A stretch of 64,000 nucleotides of DNA from positions 62,001 to 126,000 of the forward strand of contig JALRME010000018.1 in the NCBI GenBank assembly GCA_026120035.1, in the 5' to 3' direction. The notes beneath the pieces are model-generated. The model worked only from the letters and a program-made list of their open reading frames with translations. It did no database searches and had not been told where the DNA came from. Each line of letters starts with the position of its first letter. Positions within the stretch are counted from its first letter, which is position 1. Position numbers and translations under genes: made by a program. Below are positions 1 through 13,600 of this stretch, piece by piece. This DNA is from Coleophoma eucalyptorum (Eukaryota; Ascomycota; Leotiomycetes; Helotiales; Dermateaceae).

Positions 1-2348
1 GCAGTTTTCTGTACTTAGATGTGACCGCAGCTCGCTGCCGTGTGACATTCTCGTACTTGCTTTTCTCAGATCGAACCCGCTTGTCTTGCAACAAATCATT
101 AAAAGTTGTAGTAAGTTCCTTCATGAGCGATGACTGCTTATGGTTCGCAGAGAGAAGACGATTTTGGTGCGGTCGAAATTTGTCAAGTTCCGCTTGGAAT
201 AACTGATTTTCAATGTTTGCGATGGCTTTCTTGTTTAAAATCAGGATTTGCGAAATATCATCATTGTGAACCTGGAGATACGGTGAGCGAATGCAAGTAG
301 GAATGGCTCTCTTATAATTACCTTTTCCTTAAGATCCTTGAGCACTTGCGCTCTCTCCCGTTTAATTAAGTTCAGCTTCTTCAAAATCTCCTCGACTTTA
401 GCAATTTGATCCATGACACTCATCTTGCCATCATCGAAGTCATCGTCCAATAAATTGACCTCACCGGCTGGACTGCCGGTAGTGCTCTTCGATCTCCCTC
501 CAACCTGTATCAACGCCCTCTGGAACAATATATCGGTTTCATCGTGTACGCTGGCGGAGCGCATCTCATCAAACCCTATTTCACGCTCCCGCATTTTGGT
601 GTAGAGCTGATTGTCGCTATGTGCTGCCTCTTGAAGGGCTTCGCGGTAGTTTCGAATGTCATTTCGAAGAGGCTGAGTTAACCTAGAACTTGGCTGTTGC
701 GTCCACTCTCCTTCGTACTTTGAACGCATCTTCTCGCAGACGCTTTCCTCCTTATCCAACTGCTTGCTTCCTCGATCCAATACTTCAACAATTTGATCTT
801 TAAGCGAATTTAGGATATCAAAAGTACCGGCGGGAGGATCCCGCGAAGCAAGGTCATCACACCATCCTCGGAACTCGTCGTCGGCTGCAAGCTCCTGATC
901 GAAGCCTCCCTTCAAAACCTGCAAAGCTCCTGGAAGTCTCAGATAATCAAGACTTGCAGCCATCTCGCTGTTTGCAGTCTCTACACGTTCTGCTTCGGCC
1001 CGAACGAGCTTTGCCTTCTCCTCGTCGTATAAACTTGCTGACTCCGTAACAGATATGGGCACAATTTTATGAAAGATATCCGGACCAGTGATCCTCTGGA
1101 TATCTTGACCAGCGTACAATTCGCTGACGGGTATGGCTTTGGCAGCTGGTAATTTAGGTATTGGCGTCAAACTTGCTTCGGCCGGCACAGTCTGGTGGTA
1201 AATATAATCATTGTCCTTGACAAGCTCTTCCAGCTTCTCTTGAACAATGGTAAGATGTCTTTTGGTCAATTCTACAAGGCTAGCACCAGTTTCCGAGGTC
1301 AGGTTCGAAATAGCAGGTACATTGCCTGGAAAGCTATTTGCGGTCTTGCAGGCTTCCTTGATAGCCGCCTCTGCTACTTGTAGGCGTGAAACCGCTACGC
1401 CATGAGAGTTGGCATCATCATCCGCAAGCGCTTGATAGTACTGTGCTACCGAGTTCATATAATTTGCTTTGATCTGTTCCAGTTAGTCACCAGGCTACAA
1501 ATACTAGTCATGGTTCTAATCAAACTCATCCTCCACCAGAAGACACTCGCCATTGATACGTAAGGAAGAAGGAAGCAGGAGTTTAAAGCATACCTGGACG
1601 ACCAAGAGCCACACTTTTTCAAAAATAGCCTTGTTGACATTCTCTTGTACGCCCTCGACTGCTTGAGAGTAAAGGTATCCAGCTTGGCTTGCAAGTTTCG
1701 CCAGAAGCCCTACTTTCTTGCCATCAGAAACTTGTTTCTCCAGAAACACTTCCTGACCTTGCGCGAGCATTATTTGAATGAGAGTCTTAACTGTATCTCG
1801 ACTGAGATCCGTTGAAGGCGCATGTAGGAAATTCTCGTTGATATATGTAAACATGCCTGCAGAAGCCTGGAACGAGTGATAAGCTGTCTTCAGGCCTGTC
1901 TCCTCGGAGCGATTCTGGTTTGCAGCATGGCAGGAGAGTACAGCAGAAATGTTGAAGATAATCGAGGCCTTTTCGAAAGCCAAGGAGTACTGGGCAGTTT
2001 GTTTGTGGGTAAATGCATCGAACCTGGCGCACAGTCAGTCACTCTTCATCGAAGCAGCTTTGCGGAGTCTTACCAAGTGAAGGAGATCTTAATATGATTC
2101 TCATCGACTGGAAAGCGAAGATCCAGGAATTCCAGCTGCCCATAGTATCTGTATAGCAAATCCCGCCCTGCAGCACTGTCCTTCCCGGCTCCTCTCATGT
2201 CCTGGCGCAGGCGATTCAGCGTAGCACACTCTTCCGCATATCGCTCTGGATCGTCTCCATATGTCTGCCTTATGTATCCCTTCAGCGGCTGTATCCAGTC
2301 GATCTCGTTCGTGGCCTTGAGAGGCGCTGATATCATCGGTGCCTGCAT
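1..2348 (-). CDS. bro1: BRO1-domain vacuolar protein-sorting protein Bro1 (partial, 3' end beyond window)
   Basis: Exons complement(2074..2348, 1594..2023, 322..1473, 1..271); about 710 residues are visible and the C-terminus runs off the left edge. The ATG at 2348 opens a BRO1 domain (N-terminal motif ATNEIDWIQPLK, then YGDDPERYAEECATLNRLRQ). The second exon carries the conserved IFEKVWLLVVQ stretch that joins to IKANY across an intron. The third and fourth exons encode the helical, coiled V-type region (KKLNLIKRERAQVLKDLKEK). In fungi Bro1 acts at endosomes with ESCRT-III (Snf7) and recruits the ubiquitin hydrolase Doa4. PalA/Rim20 is a related family, but the N-terminal wording fits Bro1 better. 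All exon phases close and introns have GT..AG ends. The proline-rich C-terminus expected of Bro1 is not in the window. Confidence 0.93.
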
Positions 2349-5144
2349 CTTCAACTTCCTAAGGGAGAAGATCTCCTCCGGAACCCTTCTTCGGCCTTAA
2401 GCTCCACCAAACTCGACAAGACCTCTGTACTGAGTTTATAACTTGTAAAGAACACTCTTGCTGGTGGATGTTGCGCCAGCGGTGATGGTGGTGGGGTTGA
2501 TGTAGATACGTGATCCGAGAGATTATCTGGTCGCAGATCGGTTGTGGTTGCGCAAGGCTTCATCCATGTGTCTCATGATCCTGAGAATGGAATTGTGTTG
2601 AAGATGTGATTTGGTGAGATGGCTTGCACGGCGCAGGATGATTATTTGGAGAGATGTGGTGATGTGGAACGTCTCAGGCAGGTAATATGGCAAGCGCGGA
2701 GACCTGCAGCAGCTGCAGCGGTTCGGCCTAAGGTTAACTGCGATTTATTTTCAAGGTCCAAGAGCAAGGTAAGGTATTCCCATAGAAGGCGGTGTATACA
2801 TGCTACGGAGTTCCTTTCTCGATAGAAACCGCAGTCTGCATTAAACCCGTCCGTCGTCGAAGGTTGACGGCTTGGTGGGGTTCGAATGAAGCCTGGTGAC
2901 TTAGCCGCCGAGGAACGTCAGCCTTTTGAAAGCAGTGCCAGACTGGAAACTTAAACTGGGCCGCCTGTGACCAAGACGATGGGATACGTAGAATAAGTAT
3001 ACACGAAGCTATCTTGAGACATTTCTAAATTGGACACCTGTTTCTGCAAAGATACGCCTCGATGTCAAGACTTGCAGCGAGCATTCTGCCCTTCAATTCA
3101 TTCGCATTGGGTACTAGACGAAGTGCTCGGGATGCAGGTGTTAACCAATAAAGTTACCAAAGTGCCTCAACCACGAGATGACTGGCCATTCAAGCATGTG
3201 CCGGCATTTCACCACTAGACAGGGATTCAATGCGGCCATATGAGCGGCCAGATAGCCTTCTTAGTGCTTCCATCCCTTCTACTCCGAGCAGCGAAGCGTT
3301 CATGCCAATACCACAATGCCAAAGCCTTCCGCCGAAAGCGACTGGGATGGCTTCGCTCTACCATTATAGTTGTATGCAAGAGTGGGCGCTTTCAACATGC
3401 CAATTGAATCAGGCTCCAAATGGTCGGCTTAAATGGCTATATTCTATTCTATGGACACATGAGTGGGAACCGGATGAGTCGTGTGATGTATGAAAGTACT
3501 CCATGTGAATGACAGCGCAGGCCGATCGTTATGCTTGAGAATAAAACTTTTGCTTGGGCTATGTTGTGTTTCCCATGTTTGCTAGTGCAGCGATAGTTGG
3601 GACAACCCCGAATGGTCAATAGGTACCGAGAAGTATTGGTTTCCTTGCATTCAAGGAAAGGTACCTCTGTTTGGTTTCCGTGATCCAGGTCCTTCAGTAC
3701 CCACTCCAAATAGCCCAGTTTTATTATTTGCTCGTGTGTTTTGAAAGCTTCAAACCCAGCAAACAAAACTGATGGCTCCCTGACAAACGAGGTTCTTGAT
3801 AAGAAAAAAGCTAGCAAATTACGGATTGAGGGACAACAAATCAAAAAAGAATTTGTCCTCGGTGAGACTCGACGTGGAATTGACCCTCTTCTGTCCTACT
3901 CCGAGCAAATCAGTAACTACGACACGAGTTGTACAGAATACATATTGAGAAGCGGCGACATGCGGTAATTTTTTGAGCAGAGAAATTACAACAGCTATGT
4001 AACTGTTCCTAGCACTACAGATCAGCTAATCAATTCCAATTAGGTTATTAGACTGTGTTGCTTGACAGTCTATCGTACGTAGAATAATCCTACTAGCAAT
4101 CTCAAGATTATAAATCTAGTTATTTTTCGCCTTAGAAACCTTGTATGATTTGTTCCTGACTTCCCTTCTGAACAAAAAGGACTCCGCAGTTTTTTGGGGA
4201 TCAATAAAATCTACCGATCCGTATAGGTGCTAGATTCTCTAGCCGCTCTTGTGGTCAGCTCTGCAAAGAATGTCTATAAGATAGCCAGCTAGCTCTACTG
4301 CCAACGTTCAAGGCTTCTTAAGCGAGCAATAAGTGTATCAAATTGGCTGCTAACCCTTCGTAAGTATTTATCTTCTTCCACACATTGCTGCGTTATGTTT
4401 TTGGTTTGTTATGCAGACAGTAGCCAACAAGAGGAACAGGTTTAAAACGTAACCGGGACCAACTTGTACAGGCCAAGCTTAGTTACATGTCCAGAATGAG
4501 AAAGAAATCCATTCTGATAGAGATATAGATTTCTAGGGTTGTAATTAAAAAAGAATTCGTGGAATCGAATAGCCAAGTCTAAGCAGAACCTACAGGATTC
4601 AAATGAGTAATCAAGCCTGATCAAATACTTGAGTCTAGGCAGGCAAGTATACCCGCGTAGGTTTTCGACGCCGTATGAATGACTAAGGTGAAGCAAATGA
4701 CATAATTTATCTAAGCAGCGTAGGTATCCATGAGTTAGTTTGGCGCTGAACCTAACATCTTAGGCCTTGGAATTGCTCTGTCGAAGGATCGGAAAGACAC
4801 GTCTGTCTTCATTAGCTAGGGTCTCTCTCCAAATCACGCTGGTAGGGGATTGTAGTCTAGAAATTCGGCACAAAGACTACTAAACTCTATAAACTCGGGA
4901 GGTGGCTATTAGATACGTTTACGAAGATTCTTAAATGTTTCAATCTGAGCTGGCTGGTTTCAATATTTGACAGACGTCAGTACCAAAGCGTCCCAAGCAA
5001 TAGGTGAGAGGATTGATTGAAAATATCAATAATGTACACGGGACTTTCTTGAAGCCTTAATAACACCCCCAGCCCGCTTATGCTATACAAATGTCGAACC
5101 CTGACATGCTAAGGATGAAGTCTAATATTTTACTGTACATATCC
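2349..5144. other. Intergenic region between bro1 5' end and mdj1 3' end
   Basis: About 2.8 kb without a supportable gene. The first few hundred bases next to bro1 should hold its promoter and 5' UTR. The part from about 3,980 to 5,140 is visibly AT-rich with stops in all frames. The longest open frame (3449-3844, minus, 131 codons) has no recognisable motif and no splice partners. Confidence 0.6.
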
Positions 5145-6890
5145 CTACGACCCTTCTGAGGAAGCTTTCTTGTTCTTTTCGTTTTCGTCCTTTTCAGTTT
5201 TCTTCTCAGTCTTCTTTTCAGTTGTCGAGGTACTGCTCTTGCCACTTTGTTCTTCTTTTGAATGTGCTGGATTATCTGTGAGTTTATGCCATACAGATTT
5301 CAGGAATCCTTCGTTCTTGTGCGAATCGGTTTCAGTGGTGGATCTAGTTGCTGTTAGATAAAAGACTATGCCAACTTGAACATTGTAGCTTACGATGAGC
5401 GCCCGACATTCATGATACGTTTGGCTGTCTTGTCCCCCATTTCATCTGCGAGCATCTCGACGATTGTACGCTGGTTCGCACTTAGATACTTCGGCATGGT
5501 GACCTTGAATTCCACCTTGAGATCGCCATTTCCCCCTCTTCTACCCTCCAGCTTCTTCATGCCCATGCCACCCAAAGTAATCTTATCGCCGGTTCCAGTA
5601 CCTGTTGCAACCTTGACATTGACATGTCCATCTAAAGTAGGAATTTGGACCTCTCCACCAAGGAGTGCCGTAGTCAAAGGAAGTGTAGCTGTGTACAAGA
5701 CATCAGATCCGGATCGTTTGAACTTAGGATCCGTTGCGACTCTAACAAGGACATACAAGTCACCACGCAATGACGCTGCGTTTGGATTTGCCGCAGTTCC
5801 GGTAGCTGGGGCATCTCCTTCGCGATCAATGCGAAGGCGCATGCCATCTTCTATACCTCCTGGAATATCGATCGTTATAGACTTGCGTTCCCTCACCACA
5901 CCGCTTCCAGAGCAAGGTCGGCACTCGCTTCCCTTTGGTACTGTAACACCTTGTCCATTACAAGCGGGACATCCTGAAGCCATCTGGAAGCCTCCAGACA
6001 TAAAGTGTACACGTGTTCCAGTTCCTCCACATGTTTTACATTCTGTTCGTTTCGCTCCGGTTTTGAGCCCACTACCCGTGCAAGTCTTGCAAGTTGTCAG
6101 AGGTGTGATATTAATCGTCTTGGAGGTTCCTTTGGCTGCCTCCATGAACGAAATGTTTGCTGCGACTTCGATATGATCGCCAACCAGGATTTCCTCTTGT
6201 TGAAATGGATTACTGCTGCGTCCGCCTCGAGATCTTCGTCCAGCGCCAGTGAAGCCCTTGAACAGGTCCTCAAAGTTGAAATCTGCTCCGAACCCTGCTC
6301 CACCAAAGCCAGCACCTCCAAACCCTCCGGCACCTCCAAAAGGGTCACCTCCCGATCCTGGACCAGGTCCTGCGCCTTGGTCAAAGGCTGCAGCACCATA
6401 TTGATCCCATGCTGCCTTCTTTTGCGGATCCGTAAGCAATTCGTATGCGGACTGAGCTTCAGCGAACTTGTCCTTTGCATTTGGGTCGTCTTTGTTGGTA
6501 TCAGGATGGAACTTTTTTGCCATACCATAATAAGCCTTCTTGATATCCGAGGCAGAAGCATTCTTATCGACACCGAGGACGCTATAGGGATTCTTGGTGG
6601 CTAAAAGACTAGATGAGGCGTGAAATGACTGCTCTAGTTAGTATCTGATCAATTTAACACGATGAGGACCAACTTACCCTCCTCTGGGAGGCGCTCAACG
6701 TGGAAGCACCATTCTTTACAACTTTGCGACCGTTTCTGCCTGTAGAAGCACAGGATATCGACCGTGTCTGCTGCTTTCCTGTATTATCATCGCGGAACCC
6801 TTGATGCCGGCATGCTTGAGAAGGGTAGAGTAATCGCGTTGGCGTGGCGGCCCTTGCAATAAGGCCTGCTGTTCCAGCTTTCAGACTCAT
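5145..6890 (-). CDS. mdj1: Mitochondrial DnaJ/Hsp40 co-chaperone Mdj1
   Basis: Exons complement(6678..6890, 5394..6628, 5145..5343), 548 residues. Residues 1-71 form an Arg/Ser-rich presequence without acidic clusters, typical of mitochondrial import. The J domain starts near residue 84, with the HPD triad at 112-114. A Gly/Phe-rich stretch follows ([13 protein letters not shown]). Next come four CxxCxGxG zinc-binding repeats ([32 protein letters not shown]) and the DnaJ C-terminal substrate-binding domain. This type I Hsp40 stimulates matrix Hsp70 (Ssc1) in folding of imported proteins. The last exon is a Lys/Glu-rich tail. Its acceptor must be the second AG (ends 5344), because the nearer AG seven bases upstream would create an immediate TAG. 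Length matches fungal Mdj1. Confidence 0.95.
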
Positions 6891-7310
6891 GACTTATTGA
6901 TTCATCAGATGGTTCTTGTGTACTGTGTCAGTGCGACTACGTGATCACAGTGATGGTTTGATAGAAATAGATGCAATTCGTGCAAGGTCACTCTAGCAGA
7001 AGATCTCGAAAATGCCCGAAAATTCTATGGATTCCGAGGTTTTACCGAAATGCCCCCAGCGAATCCGATTTGCAATCAATCGTCATTCAATTATTTTATA
7101 CGTTTAAAACAGTGAATCATATTATTTAATTGAATTGTTGCCCAATCGAAACCATTCTAGCGTCCAAAGCATTGGAGATATGCTGCATGCCAAGGGGTAT
7201 CTGACCTCCTCAACGCCAAACCAAAAGGCACCAGAAACCCGAACTCCAACTCACAAAGAATCTTGCAGAATATCTGCACGCGTTTTCATTCATACCCTAT
7301 CAATATATAC
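6891..7310. other. mdj1 promoter and SAP30-like 3' flank
   Basis: About 420 bp between two minus-strand genes. The part near 6,900-7,000 should act as the mdj1 promoter and 5' UTR, and the AT-rich part near 7,080-7,130 lies between the genes. No RNA gene or repeat seen. Confidence 0.5.
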
Positions 7311-7947
7311 TCATCGAGGTCGTTGAGGTGCGAATCGTAATCTGAAATTCTTGTCTAAAGCGTGTTAGAAATCTTGCAGCAGGACAAAGCGCGAATAGAT
7401 TTCTACCTTGCCAACGGACTTTGTATAGGAAGTCAACGACGACTTCATTCTCTATTATACCCATACTGTTAAAATGTTTCCGAACAGAATTCGCTAATTG
7501 ATCTTGGCCTTGTCGTCGCTGCTCCTTCTTTCTTGCCATTGTCGGGCTGAATCGACCGATGCTCGAGCGGGAGAGGACGAGTTGATTATATGGATGGTTG
7601 AAAGCGGCAGGTGTGTTCAAGCGATATTCGTGTCGGTATGCGTGTAGAATAGCTGGATCAATGCTTGTCCATTGTATCTACAACATAAACGTTAGTCCTA
7701 AGTCTCAGAGAAAGCAGTCTCTTCTACTCACTCCTTGCACGCCATCAGGATTGGTGCCAGCACTCGCAGAGTTCGTATTACCAGTCCCTGCCGTGACTAC
7801 ATCACGGAGAGAGCTACTGGTGACAGTATTTGTTGTAGTGCGTCTGCCTTTGCTGTTTGGAGCTGAGGCCGTGGTGGCAGTCACTTTCTCCTTCGTGCTT
7901 GATGCCTCTGATCTTGAGTCATCAGGTCGAGTTCTTTGAGGAGGCAT
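7311..7947 (-). CDS. SAP30-like Sin3-binding subunit of histone deacetylase complex
   Basis: Exons complement(7732..7947, 7407..7677, 7311..7354), 176 residues from the ATG at 7947. Residues 1-72 are low-complexity Ser/Thr/Asn-rich. From about residue 73 comes the SAP30 Sin3-binding domain: LHAYR-type helix (ILHAYRHEYRLNTPAAF), then IGRFSPTMARKKEQRRQ, QLANSVRKHFNSMG and VVVDFLYKVRWQ. The third exon completes the domain with DKNFRLRFAP. Reading through the second intron instead gives an unrelated tail, so the splice (donor at 7406, acceptor ending 7355) is well supported. SAP30 bridges Sin3 to Rpd3-type deacetylases in nuclear transcriptional repression. The gene is short compared with animal SAP30 but typical of filamentous fungal members. 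Confidence 0.88.
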
Positions 7948-10619
7948 GATCGAAAGTAGATTTGGAGATTGCTCAAGCAAGTGAGGGTGAAATCAAGAAT
8001 GATGCTACTGTTGCTGCTGCTGAGGTGCAATTAAGATTGAAGCCGCAGTTTACGACATGAGGAGATCAAGAATGGAGCAGGCAATTCCAAGATGGAAGGC
8101 GGTGAAAGAGGATGGAAATTCCGCGGCTCTAGATTTTACGCCGATGTACCAAGTAGAGTAAGTTTACTTGCTTTCCACCAGATATCAAGACACAAGCTGA
8201 GGTTCAGGCTCAAATAGCAGAAAGACCCCGAGTCTATGTACCAAAGGCGACTGATATAATCATGCTCTTCGTGTTCTGAAAACGACCACGTAAATCTTTC
8301 ACAGCCTGGTATGCAGGATAGCAGGAGTAAGGGCGATTCACGACGAAAGTCAAAATAGCCCGTCCCCAGACGCCTCGCTCTAGATTACCCGATGTTGTCC
8401 AGAGGCAAAGGACGGGGTCAACCTTAATTGAAATACCAGAACAGATGTGTCAAGGTTCTATCACTGATGGATGACCTCGTACTGTAAAGGCGCTGTCGAT
8501 CCCTCGGTCACTTTTCGGTTCGAGAGTTTAGAAGTTCTTGTTACAATGCTGCCCACCAGACAACACTCGTTAACGAGTAACGTCAGCACCAGTTAGAGCA
8601 ATCTTACGGTCCCAATCTGGTTATGCTTAGCGGCCAGCTTGTATCTTTATCTCCTCGGCCAGAACGATTTGTCCAAAGCACATGATGAGCATCATCTAAT
8701 GAGCGATGGGAAAGCAGAGATCACTTAGTCTTTATTCAAAAGACATTGCGGTCTACCAGACGTAGGCAAATATGGTCGGGACAGGAAGGAGATGCAGATT
8801 TTTCCCCCTGGTTTTCTCGCTAGGTCCTTCACCCCTCTCATGTTATAATACCAGCTTCCTCAGATCTACAGCCCGCTGCTAGGCTGTCGAGCTGTGATAG
8901 GCCTAAAGGGCCCAAAAGCAACGTTGTTTGAGGGGTTTACAGCGCCTTTTATACCATCCCCGTGGCACTCGATTATTTTTCTGCTTACCCTCGGAAGACA
9001 TGATTTCCTCGGGCGTCGCCGAATTGCAGCATTTACGGCACTATACGATGTCAGAGCTATTAGTTCAACGCCACCGTGGGTGACTATGGGGGCGAGTTGC
9101 AAGGAAAGTCAACACTGCCAGGAATGCACTAGCTAGAACGCAGAGATTTTCATCCACATGAAGCAAGAAAACAGCGTAGGTGAGTATCCCAACTGCTTGG
9201 GCTGGTTGGATCTCATTGCCGGCTGGACTGAGTTCCAGAAACTTTTCAGCGCATCATTACTGGTACCTAAAGCAGAGTTAGTGGAAGCCGATTCTCGGTT
9301 TCTACTGGGATAGTGCTCGCGTCACCTATAGGCGTGGGATATTCTTTGCAGGTATCCCGATCTGAGGCAAAGGGAGAATCATAGCACCTCTGCATAACGT
9401 GTCTCATATAGACTCGTGACCAGCAGCCTTTTCACCAGTTGCGGCTCCACTAAGGTACGCAGCTACACTGGGTCGTGGTGGAGGAAGTCATCCTCCGTAG
9501 ACATACTTGTCTTTAAGGTAGCACGTCGGTATAGAAGATAACTTGCTTTTGATAAAGCTAATCGGTCCCTTGGGTCTGTGTTGTGGAGAGGCACGGCTTA
9601 TTGGAGCGTGCAGCGTTGGTGCAAAATTCTTCAGCTGCAAGGCGATGAAAGAGGATAGTGGACAGGGCTGCGTCAGCAACAAAAGGCTGGGAATAGATAT
9701 ATACTGTCGCAGACTCGCTCGTAGAAGCCCCGCCTCTTGGATTTCCGCAGGCTCTGTTGATGAAGGATACCACCTTGTCTGCCCCTCCCTGTATTGATTC
9801 CTGCTCTGCAGTACTAGCATTCTGTTCTGCTGCTTTGTAACTCTATCACTTTACCCTTCGACCTTACCTACCTTACCTCGAGTCCAAAGTACCCTTCGCC
9901 TTCGCCTTCGCTTCTGTCACGCCCGACGTACCCAGTGGTGGGTCACACGTCCAATTGTCGATCAAGCCTAAATAGCCGCTCCTCCCCCACAACGCTCCTA
10001 CCCGGAGCTTGTCTTTCTCCACGAACTGTGTGTGGACTGCGCAACCACGTACCATCCGTGCTATCTGCTGCCTTCAACAACTCCATCGACCAACAGTCAG
10101 TGATCGCGGCGCCTGAAGTCCTACTGCTACCAAGTCGCTTGTTCCATACCGACGCACATAGCTTACAATTTTGTGCTTCTATTCTACTCTATCCTGGCTA
10201 GGCAGAACCGTAGCGCTCCCGCCATTCAAGCTCGGCCAGACCTCGCCATCCTGCTCGCATGAACTCAACGGGACATCGTCCACTGAGATGATAACCTCTC
10301 CGGCAGACTGACGCAGTACAGCACCATGCCCACTCTCCGCTTGACTTGTTGAGAAATGATTCCTACTCTAGTATCACATTAAATTGCAGTAAGCTAGTCC
10401 TTCAATTTATCGTCTCATCACGTATCGCTCGAGTGCAACATACTGCTACAACCATTCCCTTCACCTACACAAACACCCTTGCAGCTGCGCACGAGTCTGA
10501 CAGCATCGTAGTAAATGTGATTCATCGGATGATACCCCGCTGTTCCAAGCGTAGTATATATATATACACGTACATACGTCCGATACCTGCAGATAAATGT
10601 TCTCACAACAGCTGGTACT
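7948..10619. other. Long intergenic region upstream of the C2H2 transcription factor
   Basis: About 2.7 kb between divergently oriented genes, so it contains two promoters. From about 9,840 to 10,200 it is rich in pyrimidine tracts (repeated CCTTACCT-like and CTTCGCC blocks), which often marks a fungal core promoter and 5' UTR. A long 5' leader for the gene at 10,620 is likely. Open frames at 8,866-9,136 and 9,488-9,820 overlap on opposite strands and carry no recognisable domain. Confidence 0.5.
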
Positions 10620-13600
10620 ATGACTTCTGTTCTAGCAGCACACACGGTTCCTTTCCCAAAGCCTTCAGTTATCGGGCAGATGGATCCGGGGTCCATGGCT
10701 CAGATACAAGATTCTACCATCCAGCGACGTCACGAAGTTAAGATGGAACGTCACGATGTCAAGATGGATGATAAGGGCCGAGGTAGGCAGTGGAATCGCC
10801 CGAAAGAAGAAAGCGTGGAAGAAGGGATTGAAGCCTCTGCAGAGGAAGCACACGAAGGCCATTCCTCTGGACCAGAAGGTGAACCAACCAGAAAACGTCG
10901 CAGAAGTCGGAAAGGATTGGATAAGAAGTTCGAATGCCCAACTGAGGGATGCGGCAAGAGCTACTCAAGAGCTGAGCACCTGTAAGTCTCTGGAAAGGTA
11001 TCATACCCCAAAATGACATTTGCTAAAATATCTGGAAAGCTATCGACATCAACTTAATCATACCCCAAAACAAATATACAACTGTGATTTTCCAGGCTGT
11101 GCTCGCACCTTTGTAAGGCAAGATTTGTGCACCAGACATAAGGAGAGGCATTTCGCCAAAGGATCACAACTTAGTCGCAAAGACTCTCAACTTCGACGAG
11201 ACTCGGAAGCAAATGAAAATGGGTCGACCTTGGACTACACATCATCTTCCCCAGAAATCATGAGACCAAACATAGCTGGCTCAAAGTCCCATCCTGGAAA
11301 GGCCCAGTATCAATCCCCTCGGGACATCAACACTAGTCCGTTTTCACCAGGTACCATTCCTTCTACGGGGAATTATACCAGTATGAATTCTTCAGCTAAA
11401 ATGGACACCGGTGGACAAGCAGGTACATTCAGAAGATCCCATAGCGACAGCATTCCGCGGGGTAATGACTCACAGCAATTCACTCATGGAGATCGACAGC
11501 AGCGACATGCCAGCTTTGGCGTATCAGATGCAAAGACAGCAGAGTTTGCAAAGCCTGCACTACAAGCTTCAATGGATACATATGGATTACCATCCGCCAC
11601 AAATGGACACGGATATTCCAGTAGCCACCCTAGTCCACAACAAGTCTTCGTGAGCCAACAAAATTTCACCCCTTTCTCGCTGCCACCTTCAGGGTTCACT
11701 ACAGCTCCGACCAATGCAATATCGACCCGGGATGTTGAACCGTCATATCCGACGTCAATGTCTCTGGACTACCCAAATCAGCAATCCGGCCCAGATATGA
11801 TGCTTCTGGATCAGATGACTGCACCAAACACGTTACCCGTATTCGGTGGGGATAGCTATAATCGCTCACCCTTTGGTGTTTCAGAGGATTTCATTGCCTA
11901 CCTTTTTAACAATCCACAAGTGGATATGGGAATGGGGCATTTAAGCCAGCAGAGCTTTCCAAAGTGAGTGTCAGCTAACCAAAAGTATTGACAACAGCAT
12001 GCTAATCATGATTTAACTAGCTATACTGATGCTAACAACCAAATTCTTGCCTATTATGCGAACGATTCCAACCTTGGGGGTCTGTTTTCTTCTGGCCAAA
12101 TGCAGCAGCCTCATCCAATGGCTGTGACAAGCTTGCTTGACACTAGCCTACCAGAGACGGTCATTTCAGAGGAAAAGAGCCAAACTATTGTGGATTTCAT
12201 CAAGGAGCGGTTCAATGAAACAGACCATTCCCCTGTCGCTAGACAGAAAGAGGCACTTCTCGAAGGCGATCGTAGTGAAGGTAACCATATGTTGAGTCGA
12301 AAAATGATGCAAACATATATTGGGAGTTACTGGTACAATTTTAGTGAACAAGTACCTATTTGTAAGTATCTCTTCGGTTTCTATCAATTCAGGTCTAATG
12401 GTGCTTAATAGTACACAAACCGACATTTTCTCCTGACAGAACACCTAATCTCCTCTTAATTGCCATGATGGCGATTGGTGCTTCATGTCTTGACAAGATG
12501 CATGGCCATGAAGTCACTCAGGCTGGTGCAGAATTATCGAATTTTCTGGCTTGGCATTTGAGGTGGGAAATTTTCAGCGATTATCATTTTAGGCCACCTG
12601 CAAAACTTTGGGTATTTCAGGCACTATTGCTCCTGGAATTGTACGAGAAAATGTACTCCACAAGGACTCTCCATGAGAGATCGAATATTCATCATGCTAC
12701 AACCATAGCTTTGATGCGACGGGGAAGCTCTCTGATCGGTAGATCAGCACTCGACTCACCACCAAGTGTCCGGGATGATAAACAAGGAGGTAATGAATCC
12801 AGACACTCCTCGGAATCAGGTGCTAATACGCCCGACGAATGGTGGAACCACTGGATCACAAACGAGGCTACACGTCGTGCAGCTTTTGCCGCTTTTGTTA
12901 TTGATTCTACCCATGCAACAATGTTTGGACACTCCACATCCATGGTTGCTCATGAGATGCGACTTCCTCTCCCCTGCGATGAAACACTATGGTCAGCAAC
13001 AAATAGTGCCGAGGTTGCAAGAATTGAAGCAAGTCTTCATGCCAATGGAGTCAAGCCGGTCTCGTTTATTGAGGGACTAAAACGCACCCTCAATGGACAA
13101 GAAGTTCGCACGAACTCATTTGGGCGTACTATTCTGATGGCGGGTCTACTTAGCGTTAGCTGGCACATGAACCAACGCGACGTGCAAGTGAGCACCCTGG
13201 GTGTTTCTCAAGCACTGGGTGGACGTGACCGTTGGAGAGGGACTTTGACAAAAGCATTTGATCTTTGGAAGCAAGACTTTGACAGATCATTAGCAAGAAC
13301 GTCAGATGTACTGGGGCCATACGCCTATTCCAGAGATAAAGATGAGAATGTTGTCTTTGAGAGCAGAACAGTCCTACATCACCTTGCTCACATGGCGATG
13401 CATGTCGACATTATAAATTGCCAGATTTTTGCTAGAGCAACACGAGTTTTGGGAAGAAGCATTGGAAATCAAGACTTTAATACCGCTCAACGTCACATGA
13501 AAGACGTCTGGGCTCCTACAGCAAAGGCTCGAGATGCCACATACTACGCGCTCCAGTTTTTGCGCATCACGCTCCTGCCGGAAGGAACAGAGTCGCCAAA

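Noticed and set aside
3449..3844. 131-codon open frame on the minus strand in the bro1-mdj1 spacer
   Set aside because: No recognisable motif or signal, no splice partners, and a competing frame on the other strand; likely chance.
3976..5140. RIP-mutated transposon relic
   Set aside because: The region is AT-rich, but no terminal repeats, target duplications or transposase-like peptide could be seen; a RIP index would be needed.
5376..6176. 266-codon plus-strand open frame opposite mdj1
   Set aside because: It is the antisense shadow of the DnaJ reading frame, produced by its Gly/Cys-rich codons.
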